Shown: piece after piece, positions 8,250 to 17,821 of the stretch | Numbering within the stretch: the stretch's first letter is position 1 | How the letters are laid out: each line of letters begins with the position of its first letter | NCBI RefSeq assembly: GCF_900109375.1 | Contig: NZ_FOAB01000001.1 | Coordinates: 496,001-560,000 of the forward strand | Direction: 5' to 3' | Length of the DNA: 64,000 nucleotides | DNA from: Aquimarina amphilecti | Lineage (GTDB): Bacteria > Bacteroidota > Bacteroidia > Flavobacteriales > Flavobacteriaceae | Program-made: the position numbers and the translations under genes | Notes under the pieces: generated by a model | Told to the model about the DNA's origin: nothing | The model's input: the letters and a program-made list of their open reading frames with translations, nothing else | Database searches by the model: none

Positions 8250-11200
8250 TTATTTTATAATAATTGCGTGATTGGATAGTTTTCCTTCAATATCTAAAGA
8301 AAGGATATAAGATCCAGATTGAATTCCTTGTAAATTTATTGATTTATTATTTACCGTTCCATTAGATACTCTTCTTCCTCTTAGATCATAAAGATTGTAA
8401 TTGATGTTTAAATTAGGTGCAATTACATTTAAATACCCATTTGTTTGGATAGGGTTTGGATATGCACCTATCTGTAATGCGTTAGTGGTTGTAAAGCTTT
8501 CAATTTCTGGCCCTCTTGCAGTTCCACCAACCGAGAATGTAGTTGATTCGGACCCTCCAAAAGATCCACCAGAAGCTAAAATTGTACTTCCTGCGGTTAA
8601 TGTATATGAACCATTTCCATAAGAACAGCAAATTCCATCACCATAAGAATCATTAATGGTAAATGTATATGATCCAGCATCCAGACATTCGGTAATAGAA
8701 ATTGTAGAACCATCAGGTTGTGAAGCATACGTTCCTCCAGAAGCTACTACTTGGTTACTGCTATTGGTAATTTGCCAACTTGTTTCTTCTGGATAGTTAT
8801 CTAATGTTATAGATAAAGTTACATCAGTGCAAGAAGGAGGTGTTATAGTACCTGTAGTTAAGTTAATATCATCAACTGTTATATCACCAGCCCATGAAGA
8901 ACTAGTAATGCCATTAAATCTAAGTTGAACTCCAGAACCGGTTAATGCTGCTAGATCAACACTCGCATTTTGCCAAGAATTTCCTTGATTACCAGATTCA
9001 GACCATAAAGATGTCCAAGTGGCACCATTATCGTTACTTCCTTCTAGAGTTAATGTTCCCATACTATTACCATACATATGATATTGAAAAGTAAATGTGG
9101 CTTGATTGGTTCCAGTTAGATCAAAACAAGGAGAGTTTAAAATAGCTCTTTTGTTCGGATATCCATTTCCATTTCCAGATGCTTCAATATACATATAAAA
9201 AGATCCTTCAGCAGCACTAGACGGTCCTGTGTTACGTGAAGGGGTACCATTAGAATCTCTAGTCCAATTAATATCATCGCTTGTAGCTTGAGACCAATTT
9301 CCTAATCCATTTTCAAAACCTTCACTATAAGGAAATGAAGAAATTCCTCCTGTACAACCTGTATTAGGAGTTCCAGCATCAGTAGTAATATTTACGGTAT
9401 TACTAAAATTTGATTCATTTCCAGCAGCATCTTTAGCTTTAACTCTAAAAGAATATGCTGTTTCTGACGATAGTCCAGAAGCTGTATAAGATGCACTCGC
9501 TACTGTTGCAATCACAGTATCACCTCTATAAACATCATATCCAGTAACAGCAACATTATCTGTAGAAGCATTCCAAGAAAGATCAGTAGAACTGCTTGTC
9601 GTGTTAGAAGCTGTTAAACTGGATGGAGTAGAAGGAGCTTGTGTGTCTGGAGTTACTACACCAGAAATTTCAAAATCAGTATTAGAAATATCAAAGAAAA
9701 TATTTCCAGAACCTTTAACCATAATTCTATTTTGAGTTCCTTGAACATTAGGAACCGTAATATTATGAGAACCATCGTTTGGTACTCCAGTTGCTAATGC
9801 GATAGAATAAGTATCTCCTCCGTCTGTAGATAACAAAATATCTACGTTAGAAGCATTAATTCCATTTCCAGTAGTTCCGGCTACATCCCAAGTTATTGTT
9901 TCATTGGCATTTGCTGACCAACTAACATTGGTGTTAGGTGTATTTACTATAAATGGTCCTGCATTTGCTGTAACATTTACACTCATATCGTCACTATTAT
10001 TTCCAGCACCACCCGCTTTATTATCTCTTACGGTTAGTCTGAAATTTAGAGTTCGGGTAACGTTAGGAATAGCTTCCCATTGCCAAGAAGTAGCTCCGGT
10101 CTTTACAGTTTCTAATCTCGGAAAATATCTTTTATTAGAGATAGAAGGGTTAAAAGATCTAAATGCTACACCAGATGTTCCCGTAACACTTGGATATGTA
10201 GAAGATGCATTGTTTTCATCTCTTTGTTCCCAGCAATATGTAAGCACATCACCAGAATTAGTATCTGAACCCTGACCTTCTAGCACAAAAGGGGTTCCTC
10301 TTGGGATCGTATAGTTAGATCCTGCATCAGCAGTTGGAATAGCATTACCAGTATTAGTGTTTGTTTGACAGCTTGTAGATTTCACATAGTTAGTTACTTG
10401 CTCAATAGAATAAAAATGAAAATAAGGATCACTATTCTGTTGAACATCTGTAGCACCTGTTATACCTGCATATCCCATAATAGTAGTTCCACTTCCTGGC
10501 TCAAAATGAGCATTAGTACCTTCATTTCTAATTGAAAATGTATGGTTAGCTCCAAATTGATGTCCAATTTCATGAGCTACATAATCTACATCAAAAGCAT
10601 CACCTATCGGAGTACTTCTAGAAGTAAAGGCACTTCCTTTACTTCCGTTCACACAAACACAACCAATACAACCAGCATTACCATTATCACCTGCTTTTGC
10701 AAATAAATGCCCGATGTCATAATTTGCTTCACCAATAACATTTGTTAAAGTTGATTGAAGTTGACTGTTAAAACTACCGGTATAAGGATCTGTATTAGCA
10801 TTAGTATAAATAACATCATCAGTGTTTCCTATAAGAACCATTGTAACCGCAAAATCGCTTTCAAAAATACCATTTACACGGGTCATAGTTGTATTGATAG
10901 CTGCTAAAGCACCAGCTTTAGTTCCTCCATGGAATTCTGTATACTCACCATTTGTGGAAACAGCTAAACGGTATGTTCTTAAAGTGCTATCGTCAGCATT
11001 TTTCATATTTGATGAAGTGGACTGGCTCAGATTAGGTGTGTCTCCATCAACTAAACATTCAAATTTCTTAATTGTATCTGATTTTTGGTCTCTAGTATAA
11101 ATTGTATACGTAGTACCATCTGTAGAAATAGGCTCTATAAATACTGTAGCCCCATTACTTAAGCGCATACTTTGCAGTCCTAATGGAGACATACTAAACC

Positions 11201-11564
11201 TTACTCTTGTAGTAGGGTCCGCAATACTTTGTCCTGAATAGGATTTAATTCCAGGATATTTAGCAGCAAGTTCATCACTAAATACTGGAGCTTCAAATAC
11301 TCTATAGGATTCCATGCTTCCGTCTGCATTAGGCAATGGAATGATAGTAGATGATTGAGTAGATTTTCCTCTTAATGGAGAATTAGCAAGTATTTTCTGA
11401 ATACTATTTACATCTAACGTGAAAAGAGTGTTCGTTGGTAAGTTCTTTTTTGTTGAAATAACATTAGAACTTTTAAGATTTGTGTTTGTTTTTGTCCATG
11501 GGTTTTGGGCAAAACAGAGACTTATCATGAATAAGCCCATGATTAAAGATAATCGTGTTTTCAT
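8250..11564 (-). CDS. secreted reprolysin-like zinc metallopeptidase with FN3, MAM-like and T9SS sorting domains
   Basis: A 1104-residue exported protease. The order is: signal peptide (residues 1-19, ending CFAQ), propeptide-like region to about 190, catalytic domain about 195-400 with zinc motif HEIGHQFGANH (331-341) and a Met-turn TIMGYAG (about 361-367). After that come a PKD/Ig-like region, a fibronectin type III domain (about 645-735), a MAM/jelly-roll-like domain starting SFPYSEGFENGLGNW (about 745-910), and a beta-rich repeat. The last 80 residues are a type A T9SS sorting domain (IGAYPNPI, then YDLRGRRV, SGSYILSL). The HExxHxxGxxH motif puts it with metzincins. It should act on the cell surface or in the medium, degrading protein. 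Single gene with its own -7 element and terminator. Confidence 0.93.
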   Translation of the reverse strand: MKTRLSLIMGLFMISLCFAQNPWTKTNTNLKSSNVISTKKNLPTNTLFTLDVNSIQKILANSPLRGKSTQSSTIIPLPNADGSMESYRVFEAPVFSDELAAKYPGIKSYSGQSIADPTTRVRFSMSPLGLQSMRLSNGATVFIEPISTDGTTYTIYTRDQKSDTIKKFECLVDGDTPNLSQSTSSNMKNADDSTLRTYRLAVSTNGEYTEFHGGTKAGALAAINTTMTRVNGIFESDFAVTMVLIGNTDDVIYTNANTDPYTGSFNSQLQSTLTNVIGEANYDIGHLFAKAGDNGNAGCIGCVCVNGSKGSAFTSRSTPIGDAFDVDYVAHEIGHQFGANHTFSIRNEGTNAHFEPGSGTTIMGYAGITGATDVQQNSDPYFHFYSIEQVTNYVKSTSCQTNTNTGNAIPTADAGSNYTIPRGTPFVLEGQGSDTNSGDVLTYCWEQRDENNASSTYPSVTGTSGVAFRSFNPSISNKRYFPRLETVKTGATSWQWEAIPNVTRTLNFRLTVRDNKAGGAGNNSDDMSVNVTANAGPFIVNTPNTNVSWSANANETITWDVAGTTGNGINASNVDILLSTDGGDTYSIALATGVPNDGSHNITVPNVQGTQNRIMVKGSGNIFFDISNTDFEISGVVTPDTQAPSTPSSLTASNTTSSSTDLSWNASTDNVAVTGYDVYRGDTVIATVASASYTASGLSSETAYSFRVKAKDAAGNESNFSNTVNITTDAGTPNTGCTGGISSFPYSEGFENGLGNWSQATSDDINWTRDSNGTPSRNTGPSSAAEGSFYMYIEASGNGNGYPNKRAILNSPCFDLTGTNQATFTFQYHMYGNSMGTLTLEGSNDNGATWTSLWSESGNQGNSWQNASVDLAALTGSGVQLRFNGITSSSWAGDITVDDINLTTGTITPPSCTDVTLSITLDNYPEETSWQITNSSNQVVASGGTYASQPDGSTISITECLDAGSYTFTINDSYGDGICCSYGNGSYTLTAGSTILASGGSFGGSESTTFSVGGTARGPEIESFTTTNALQIGAYPNPIQTNGYLNVIAPNLNINYNLYDLRGRRVSNGTVNNKSINLQGIQSGSYILSLDIEGKLSNHAIIIK

Positions 11565-11592
11565 AATTAATAATAAATTGAGTTAGTGGGTT

Positions 11593-11600
11593 CAAAAGTA
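11593..11600 (-). promoter_or_regulatory. -7 promoter element for the metallopeptidase
   Basis: The minus strand reads TACTTTTG, a TAnnTTTG match, 28 bases before the start codon at 11564. Confidence 0.4.
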
Positions 11601-11820
11601 GAGATATTTTCATAATTTTTGTGAAATAGTTAACATTAAAATGATGTTTAGTTAATAATTGTATTAAAATTGGTAATATATAGTAGGTTTTAATGTAAAA
11701 TACTCAATTCACAGGTTCTTTTTAGTGGTAAATTAATCGTATTGATATTGTTAAATTATTAAGTAATTTGTAATGGGTTCTTGATTGATTAGTATATGAG
11801 GAGTAATAGGAAAGCAAAAA

Positions 11821-11842
11821 AAGATCGCTTAAAAGCGATCTT
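11821..11842 (-). terminator. Rho-independent terminator of the LysM gene
   Basis: AAGATCGCTT and AAGCGATCTT form a perfect ten-base stem around AA. On the minus strand it is followed by six T. It lies 34 bases after the stop codon at 11876. Confidence 0.85.
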
Positions 11843-11875
11843 CATATAGTATAGTAAGAAAATTATCTATCGTTC

Positions 11876-12253
11876 TTATAAGTTAGGGATAATTAATTCT
11901 TGGTCTGGGTGAATTACATCTGGATTTTTCAAGATATGAGTATTGGCTGCAAAGATTTCCTTATATTTCATTGGATCCTTATAGTAATGCTTTGCTATTT
12001 TACTTAATGATTCACCACTTTTTACGGTATGTCTATGGTATACAGAAGCATCTGCAACATCAATATTAGCTTCAATATCAGATGGAGTTTCGCCACCGAT
12101 TTCTTTTATTTTATCCCAAAGTTGATTTTTCTCGTATTGAGTGTTAGCAGTTCCTTTTACTTTAAGTACACCATTTTCTTCGGATACATCACCATTTTGG
12201 ATATTTAATTCTTGTCCTAGATCCAAAACGTCTTGATATTTTGCTTTAACCAT
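11876..12253 (-). CDS. BON and LysM domain protein, Kbp/YgaU-like
   Basis: A 125-residue protein with an N-terminal BON-like domain (about 20-65, VLKVKGTANTQYEKNQLWD) and a C-terminal LysM domain (about 74-123, HTVKSGESLSKIAKHYYKD ... IHPDQELIIP). This is the architecture and length of the E. coli potassium-binding protein Kbp (YgaU). There is no signal peptide, which also fits Kbp, a cytoplasmic K+ sensor. LysM domains more often bind peptidoglycan, so potassium binding is inferred from architecture only. It is monocistronic with a strong terminator and divergent from the truA-like gene. Confidence 0.85.
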   Translation of the reverse strand: MVKAKYQDVLDLGQELNIQNGDVSEENGVLKVKGTANTQYEKNQLWDKIKEIGGETPSDIEANIDVADASVYHRHTVKSGESLSKIAKHYYKDPMKYKEIFAANTHILKNPDVIHPDQELIIPNL

Positions 12254-12405
12254 AACTAAGTTGATTTTTTAAATTATTAATTAGATTTACTCAAATATAA
12301 TAATTTATAGAGTTGGTTTTATATTATTTACTCATTAAAAAACATCTTTTTATCGATGAAATACATAATTTATCTATATTCGAATACTTTTAAATAAATA
12401 TAAAT

Positions 12406-13194
12406 ATGTTTAGAAAACGATACTATTACCTTATTCAACTACAATATTTAGGTTTTAGATATCATGGGTGGCAGAAACAACCTAACGTCAATACATTACA
12501 AAGAATGGTAGAACGAACCATTAATTATGTGTTAGAGACAAAAGATTTCAAAGTATTAGCTGCCGGAAGAACAGATGCTAAGGTGTCGGCTAATGAAGCT
12601 TATGTCGAATTATTTGTTGATCATAACCCACTTATCTTAAAGGATTTTTTTGAGTTGTTTAATCAAAATTTACCACAAGATATTAGGGGAATTAGTATAC
12701 AAGAGACAAATGAGCATTTTAATATTATACAGCACCCTAAGATTAAAGAATATATATACTTGTTTTCTTTTGGGAAAAAATTTCATCCATTTAGTGCTCC
12801 TTTCATGTATAATGTTATGGAGGACTTAGATATTGATAGTATGATCAAAGCTGCAAAACTATTCGAAGGAAAGCATAACTTTAGATCTTATTGTCATAGA
12901 CCTAACGAAAAAACTGTTTTGCATGGTGAAATAATAGCATGTGAAATCATAAAGAATACATTGTATACAGCAAGTTTTTTTCCAGAGACTAGTTATTTTT
13001 TGAAGGTAAAAGGCGAAGGGTTTAAAAGAAATCAAATACGATTGATGATGGGAGTGTTATTGGATTTAGGGAAAGGTAAAATTGACGTTAATTTTATTAA
13101 AAAAACATTGAATCCTAATGAAGAAGAGATTATTTTAGAGCATATTGTTCCAGGTTCTGGGTTAATTTTAAATGCTGTACAATTAAAAGATTAA
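12406..13194 (+). CDS. TruA-like tRNA pseudouridine synthase (divergent)
   Basis: A 262-residue protein of the TruA family, which converts uridines 38-40 of tRNA anticodon arms to pseudouridine. The N-terminus YLGFRYHGWQKQPNVNTLQ matches the family. The catalytic aspartate is D57 in AAGRTDAKVSANE, where most TruA enzymes have GRTDAGVHA, so the flanking residues are unusual. It is followed closely by a MOSC gene (four-base gap) and a flavin monooxygenase, an odd partnership for a tRNA enzyme. A second, canonical TruA may exist elsewhere, making this a paralogue with a changed target. Confidence 0.8.
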   Translation: MFRKRYYYLIQLQYLGFRYHGWQKQPNVNTLQRMVERTINYVLETKDFKVLAAGRTDAKVSANEAYVELFVDHNPLILKDFFELFNQNLPQDIRGISIQETNEHFNIIQHPKIKEYIYLFSFGKKFHPFSAPFMYNVMEDLDIDSMIKAAKLFEGKHNFRSYCHRPNEKTVLHGEIIACEIIKNTLYTASFFPETSYFLKVKGEGFKRNQIRLMMGVLLDLGKGKIDVNFIKKTLNPNEEEIILEHIVPGSGLILNAVQLKD

Positions 13195-13198
13195 TTAA

Positions 13199-13846
13199 AT
13201 GAAAGTAATATCCACTAACATAGGGGAGGCAAAAACAATTTCTTGGAGAGGAAAAGAGGTTAAAACTGGTATTTATAAACATCCAATAGATCAACCAATT
13301 TTTCTAGGAACAGAAGATGTAAAAGGAGATCATGTCGTTGATAGACGTGTTCATGGTGGTGTAGATAAAGCTTGTTATTTATACGCGGCAGAACATTATC
13401 CGTATTGGAAGGAAAAATATCCTAATCTTGATTGGGATTATGGTATGTTTGGTGAAAACCTTACCATCTTAGGGCTTGATGAACGGATAATTAATATTGG
13501 TAGTATTTATAAATTAGGAGAAGCATTGGTACAAGTTTCGCAACCTCGACAACCTTGTTATAAACTAGGAGTTCGTTTTGGAACTCAAACCATATTAAAA
13601 CAATTTATTGAAGCACTAATACCTGGAGTGTATCTTAGAGTATTAACTCCTGGTATCGTTAAAATAGATGATATACTTATACCAAAAGAAATACATACAG
13701 ATGGAATATCAATTCAAGATATGTATAAGTTATTCTATGATCAAAATTCTCATGAGGCTTTAGCAAAGAAAGCAATCAATGATCCTTTTGTTACTCCGAA
13801 TAATAAAAAGAATATTCTAAATAGATATGGAAGCTCGATTTCTTAA
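13199..13846 (+). CDS. MOSC domain protein, YiiM-like
   Basis: A 215-residue MOSC-domain protein. The signatures are DRRVHGGVDKACYLY (about residues 47-61), GMFGENLTI (about 84-92) and the conserved cysteine in QPRQPCYKL (about 118-126), which is expected to bind the molybdenum or sulfur centre. YiiM-type proteins reduce N-hydroxylated compounds such as 6-hydroxylaminopurine using molybdenum cofactor. The C-terminal helical part (about 160-215) matches the YiiM layout. It begins four bases after the truA-like gene and ends six bases before the flavin monooxygenase gene, so all three are very likely one transcript. Confidence 0.88.
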   Translation: MKVISTNIGEAKTISWRGKEVKTGIYKHPIDQPIFLGTEDVKGDHVVDRRVHGGVDKACYLYAAEHYPYWKEKYPNLDWDYGMFGENLTILGLDERIINIGSIYKLGEALVQVSQPRQPCYKLGVRFGTQTILKQFIEALIPGVYLRVLTPGIVKIDDILIPKEIHTDGISIQDMYKLFYDQNSHEALAKKAINDPFVTPNNKKNILNRYGSSIS

Positions 13847-13852
13847 TAAACT

Positions 13853-14986
13853 ATGAGCATTAGGATAGTCAAAAACTTAATTATTGGTGCTGGCCCCGCT
13901 GGATTGGCAGTTGCAGGACGTTTTAGAGAACAAAATGTTTCTTTTGAAATTATTGAAAAAACAAATAAGATTGCTTGGAGTTGGCATCATCACTATGATA
14001 GACTTCTGTTACATACGGTAAAAGAGCTTTCGTATTTACCTCATTTAGAATTTCCTAAAGAATATCCCAGATATGTTCCTAAAGCTAAATTGACTCAATA
14101 CTATGAGTTTTATGCAAAACATTTTAATATCAACCCTCAGTTTAATTTAGAAGTAAAATCCATAAAGCGAGAAAATGGCCATTGGCTAGTAAAAACAAAC
14201 AAACAAAACTATCAGGCAGATAATGTGATAGTGGCTACAGGAGTGAATAGAGTTCCTCTCTTACCTATTTGGAAAAATCAAGAGAATTTTAATGGAGAGA
14301 TTATCCATAGTAGAAATTATAAAAATGCGAAACCTTTTATAGGTAAGAAGGTACTTGTGGTTGGTATGGGAAATACTGGTGCCGAATTGGCGCTGGATCT
14401 AAGCGAACATAATATTGATGTAAGCATTTCTGTCAGGAGTCCTCTTCTTATTGTGCCTAGAGATATTAATGGTCGTTCTGTGCAGCTCACAGCAAGAAAA
14501 CTAGAGAGGTTACCTTTTGGTTTAGGAAGATGGATTGGTAAACAAGTACGTAAAGTTGTTATTGGTGACCTTTCTAAATACGGGATTTTATCTTCTATTA
14601 AAGATCCAATTGATCATTTAAGACAAACGGGAAAGACACCTGTTATAGATCTAGGTACTGTTAAACAGATTAAGTCGAACAAAATCAAAGTAGTTGGAGA
14701 TATTACATCATTTTATACAAATGGAGTGCAGTTAAAAAATGATATTAAATTAGATTTCGATGTTGTTCTTTTAGCTACGGGTTATAGAGCCAAAATAAGT
14801 GATTTTATTGAAAACACTGATGAACTGTTAGATCAATATAATATTCCTAAAAAAGTCATTGCAGATGGAATGCACAAGGGGTTGTATTTTGTAGGTTTTG
14901 ATAATTATAAACTTGGAGGGATATTAGGTACCATTGTAACTGATTCTAAAACAATCGTATTAGAAATTATGAAAGGTAATAAATAA
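13853..14986 (+). CDS. flavin-containing monooxygenase-like NAD(P)/FAD oxidoreductase
   Basis: A 377-residue two-dinucleotide-binding-domain flavoprotein. The FAD site is IIGAGPAGLAVAG (about residues 10-22). The NADPH site is VVGMGNTGAELAL (about 168-180), the GxGNTG form seen in YUCCA-like monooxygenases and related Trk/CzcO-type proteins. LLATGYRA near residue 310 is the common ATG motif. The F-x-G-x3-H-x3-(F/W) fingerprint of Baeyer-Villiger enzymes is present only in altered form (GEIIHSRNY). Substrate unknown. Last gene of the truA-like/MOSC/FMO unit. Convergent with recQ. Confidence 0.85.
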   Translation: MSIRIVKNLIIGAGPAGLAVAGRFREQNVSFEIIEKTNKIAWSWHHHYDRLLLHTVKELSYLPHLEFPKEYPRYVPKAKLTQYYEFYAKHFNINPQFNLEVKSIKRENGHWLVKTNKQNYQADNVIVATGVNRVPLLPIWKNQENFNGEIIHSRNYKNAKPFIGKKVLVVGMGNTGAELALDLSEHNIDVSISVRSPLLIVPRDINGRSVQLTARKLERLPFGLGRWIGKQVRKVVIGDLSKYGILSSIKDPIDHLRQTGKTPVIDLGTVKQIKSNKIKVVGDITSFYTNGVQLKNDIKLDFDVVLLATGYRAKISDFIENTDELLDQYNIPKKVIADGMHKGLYFVGFDNYKLGGILGTIVTDSKTIVLEIMKGNK

Positions 14987-15137
14987 CAGTGTTTGATTCT
15001 TATTTAATTTAGAAAAACCTATAACGTTATTATAGAGTACAATACTTAGTATGGATTTAAAAATTGTATGATTTATTAATCCTAAAGGGATAATAAACAT
15101 TTATTAGTGGACTTATAAAATTACCTCTGTAATTATT

Positions 15138-17252
15138 TTAGTTGCGTTCTTCTAAAACTGCTAGAGCTAGTTTAATAGTATTATAATCCATTGCTTGCTC
15201 AAAATGCTCGAAGTAAGGTTTTAGTGTATCAGGATTACCCAAAGTTTCTTTGGCCTTTTTTATGGAGTTAATATCTGTATTACTAACAAATTGTTTTAAA
15301 TCAATGTCTTCACCATCGTTATACAACTTCATTATGTGAGAAAAAACAGTTGACTGTGCGAGTTTTCTTTCTTGAGCGATTTCTTCAATAGAGAACCCTT
15401 GTTTATATAAATTCAGAGTTTCTTTATGTGAATTTCCTTTGTTTTTATTAGTTTTCTTCTTTTTGGTTTTTTCGGCGGAAAAATCGATAATTGTTTTAAT
15501 GAACTGATATCCATAATTTTGCATTTTCATTTTTCCAACACCGCTGATTTGCATAAATTCATCATCGCTCATAGGTCTTACTTTTTCCATTTCTTTTAGT
15601 GTAGCATCATTAAAAATTTGATAAGCAGGAATACCAGCTTCTTTAGCAAGATTTAATCGTAACTCTCGTAGTTTATCAAATAAAGTATTAGATGAAACTT
15701 TTTTAGTCTGTAGAACAGTCTTTTCTTTTATCTTTTCTAATTCTGTAAGATTAGCAAGATGTACTTTTTCATTTTCAAAAAGTACTTTTTTCGAAAGCTT
15801 AGTAAGTTTTAATTTGTTATTTAAATGAAAAGCAATTTCTATATATCCTTGATTAATTAACTGTATAATGTATTGTTGCCAATCTCTCCAAGAAATATCA
15901 CTTGCTATACCATATGTTTTTATGCGTTGATATCCTTTATCTAGTACAATAGCATTTTGAGCACCTCTTAGCACATCTATTACTGTTCCTATTGGTTCTT
16001 CTTCCTTGATTCTAGCAACCGTAGATAGCGCTTTTTGGGCAATTATGGTTCCATCAATGAAACTAGGAGGGTTTTTACATACATCGCAATTACCACAATC
16101 TTCTTCAATTAATTCTCCAAAATAACTAAGTAATATTTTCCTTCTGCAACTTAGCGAATCCGCATATTGCTTCATTCTGTCTAATTTTGCCATCTGTACT
16201 TCTTGGTTACCCGATGTAGTAGCAAATTTTTGTAATTGTACGACATCTGCATAACTATGAAAGAGTAGTGTAGCTGATGGTAATCCATCTCTTCCTGCAC
16301 GACCGATTTCTTGATAGTATCCCTCAATGTTTTTTGGTAAATTATAATGAATAACCCATCGCACATTAGATTTGTCAATTCCCATCCCAAAAGCAATGGT
16401 GGCACATACAATTTGAACACTATCGTTTATGAAACTTTCTTGAACTTTAGCTCTTTTTTCATGAGGAATTCCAGCGTGGTATGCTTCTGCTATAAATCCT
16501 TGACCCTGTAATTTTTCGGCTAACATTTCGGTAGTCTTTCTACTTAAACAGTATATAATACCAGAATCATTAGGTTTATTTTCAAGAAAATTAATTATTT
16601 GCTCAATTCTCTTATTTCCGGGACGAACCTCTAGACTTAAATTTTTACGATCAAAAGAGGCTAAGAACTGTGTAGCATTTGTAATGTTAAGTTGTTGGCA
16701 AATATCTTGTCTAGTCGCTTTGTCAGCTGTAGCAGTTAATGCGATCAAAGGTGTATCAGGAAATCGACTTTTTAGATATCCTAACTGTGTATATGCCGGT
16801 CTAAAATCATGACCCCAAGAGGAAATACAATGAGCTTCGTCAATAGCTATTAAGCTAATTTCTATCTGAGATAATAAAGAATCTAAAAAACTTAAGCTTT
16901 CTGGAGCTACATAAAGCAATCTAATATCTTTATTCAGGAGTTTTTGATAAATTTCTTGCTGTTCATTTTCATTCTGACTACTGTTTACAAATGCAGCTTG
17001 TATACCATTAGCTTTTAATCCATCTACCTGATCCTTCATAAGAGCTATTAATGGAGAAATCACTAAAGTAATGCCAGGAAGTAATAAGGCTGGTAATTGA
17101 TAACATATAGATTTTCCACCACCAGTAGGCATTATAACAACATTATCATAACCATTGAATATAGAATTTACAATATCTTCCTGTAAAGGTCTAAAGCTAT
17201 CATATCCAAAATATTCCTTTAGCGTACTTAAAATTTGTTTTTGATCTGGCAT
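15138..17252 (-). CDS. recQ: ATP-dependent DNA helicase RecQ
   Basis: A 704-residue RecQ helicase that unwinds DNA 3' to 5' in recombination and fork repair. Motif I is MPTGGGKS (residues 41-48), motif II is DEAH (138-141), and motif VI is QEIGRAGRDG. The RecQ-C region has the zinc-binding cysteines (about 368-392: C, then CGNCDVC). A winged-helix RQC domain follows, then an HRDC domain (about 520-595, ending ISGVGKMKMQNYG), then a C-terminal helix-turn-helix extension (about 620-665) containing EEIAQERKLAQSTVFSHI, known from the longer RecQ proteins. All key residues are present. It stands alone on its strand. Confidence 0.96.
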   Translation of the reverse strand: MPDQKQILSTLKEYFGYDSFRPLQEDIVNSIFNGYDNVVIMPTGGGKSICYQLPALLLPGITLVISPLIALMKDQVDGLKANGIQAAFVNSSQNENEQQEIYQKLLNKDIRLLYVAPESLSFLDSLLSQIEISLIAIDEAHCISSWGHDFRPAYTQLGYLKSRFPDTPLIALTATADKATRQDICQQLNITNATQFLASFDRKNLSLEVRPGNKRIEQIINFLENKPNDSGIIYCLSRKTTEMLAEKLQGQGFIAEAYHAGIPHEKRAKVQESFINDSVQIVCATIAFGMGIDKSNVRWVIHYNLPKNIEGYYQEIGRAGRDGLPSATLLFHSYADVVQLQKFATTSGNQEVQMAKLDRMKQYADSLSCRRKILLSYFGELIEEDCGNCDVCKNPPSFIDGTIIAQKALSTVARIKEEEPIGTVIDVLRGAQNAIVLDKGYQRIKTYGIASDISWRDWQQYIIQLINQGYIEIAFHLNNKLKLTKLSKKVLFENEKVHLANLTELEKIKEKTVLQTKKVSSNTLFDKLRELRLNLAKEAGIPAYQIFNDATLKEMEKVRPMSDDEFMQISGVGKMKMQNYGYQFIKTIIDFSAEKTKKKKTNKNKGNSHKETLNLYKQGFSIEEIAQERKLAQSTVFSHIMKLYNDGEDIDLKQFVSNTDINSIKKAKETLGNPDTLKPYFEHFEQAMDYNTIKLALAVLEERN

Positions 17253-17335
17253 AAATGCAAAGAAAAGAAAAAGCTTTCAAAAAATAAATGATACTACTTA
17301 GACCTTAAATATAAAATCGATTATCTGTTGAAACT

Positions 17336-17707
17336 TTATACATGTTGATCAAGCAGAATTGTATTTCCATCTGGATCAGTTAATAAAACGCTTGCTGGTC
17401 CGCCAGTACTTTCATCAGCCTCTTTTTGCAGTACTACATTTTTATTTTTAAGGTGGTTTTGAATTTCTCTTACATCGTTAAATTTTTCAAGTTTATTAGC
17501 TTCTTGATCCCATCCAGGGTTAAAAGTGATAATATTATTTTCAAACATTCCTTGAAAAAGTCCAATAAGCGTGTTCTCATTTTTCATTATCAAATAATTG
17601 CTTTTTATGTCTCCTGCAAATACTTCAAATCCCAAGTTCTCATAAAATTCTTTTGAGATATGAATATCTTTTACATTTAGACTGATAGAAAATGCTCCTA
17701 ATTTCAT
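17336..17707 (-). CDS. VOC family (glyoxalase/bleomycin-resistance fold) protein
   Basis: A 123-residue protein with the paired beta-alpha-beta-beta-beta modules of the vicinal-oxygen-chelate fold. It begins FSISLNVKDIHISKEFYENLGFEV, and the second module ends LLTDPDGNTILLDQHV, where an acidic metal ligand is usual in the last strand; here the position reads LLDQ. The number of obvious metal ligands is low, so it may bind a small molecule rather than catalyse a reaction. Single gene between recQ and cysM. Substrate unknown. Confidence 0.85.
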   Translation of the reverse strand: MKLGAFSISLNVKDIHISKEFYENLGFEVFAGDIKSNYLIMKNENTLIGLFQGMFENNIITFNPGWDQEANKLEKFNDVREIQNHLKNKNVVLQKEADESTGGPASVLLTDPDGNTILLDQHV

Positions 17708-17821
17708 TTTTATGTTTTTTGCGGTTGATCATAAAATTAATGAAATTTCTATTTATTATAAATATGATAATTTATCTTTTGTAACAGATGAATTAGATGT
17801 TGTTAAGCATTAAAATGTTTA

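Larger units (their letters stand above)
11565..11875. other. intergenic region upstream of the metallopeptidase
   Basis: About 310 bases. It holds the metallopeptidase promoter element (11593-11600) and the kbp-type terminator (11821-11842). The middle 200 bases are plain AT-rich DNA with no frame or structure that I can support. Confidence 0.5.

Noticed and set aside
9904..10275. 123-codon plus-strand frame inside the metallopeptidase
   Set aside because: Antisense to a well-supported large gene; no signal, promoter or family.
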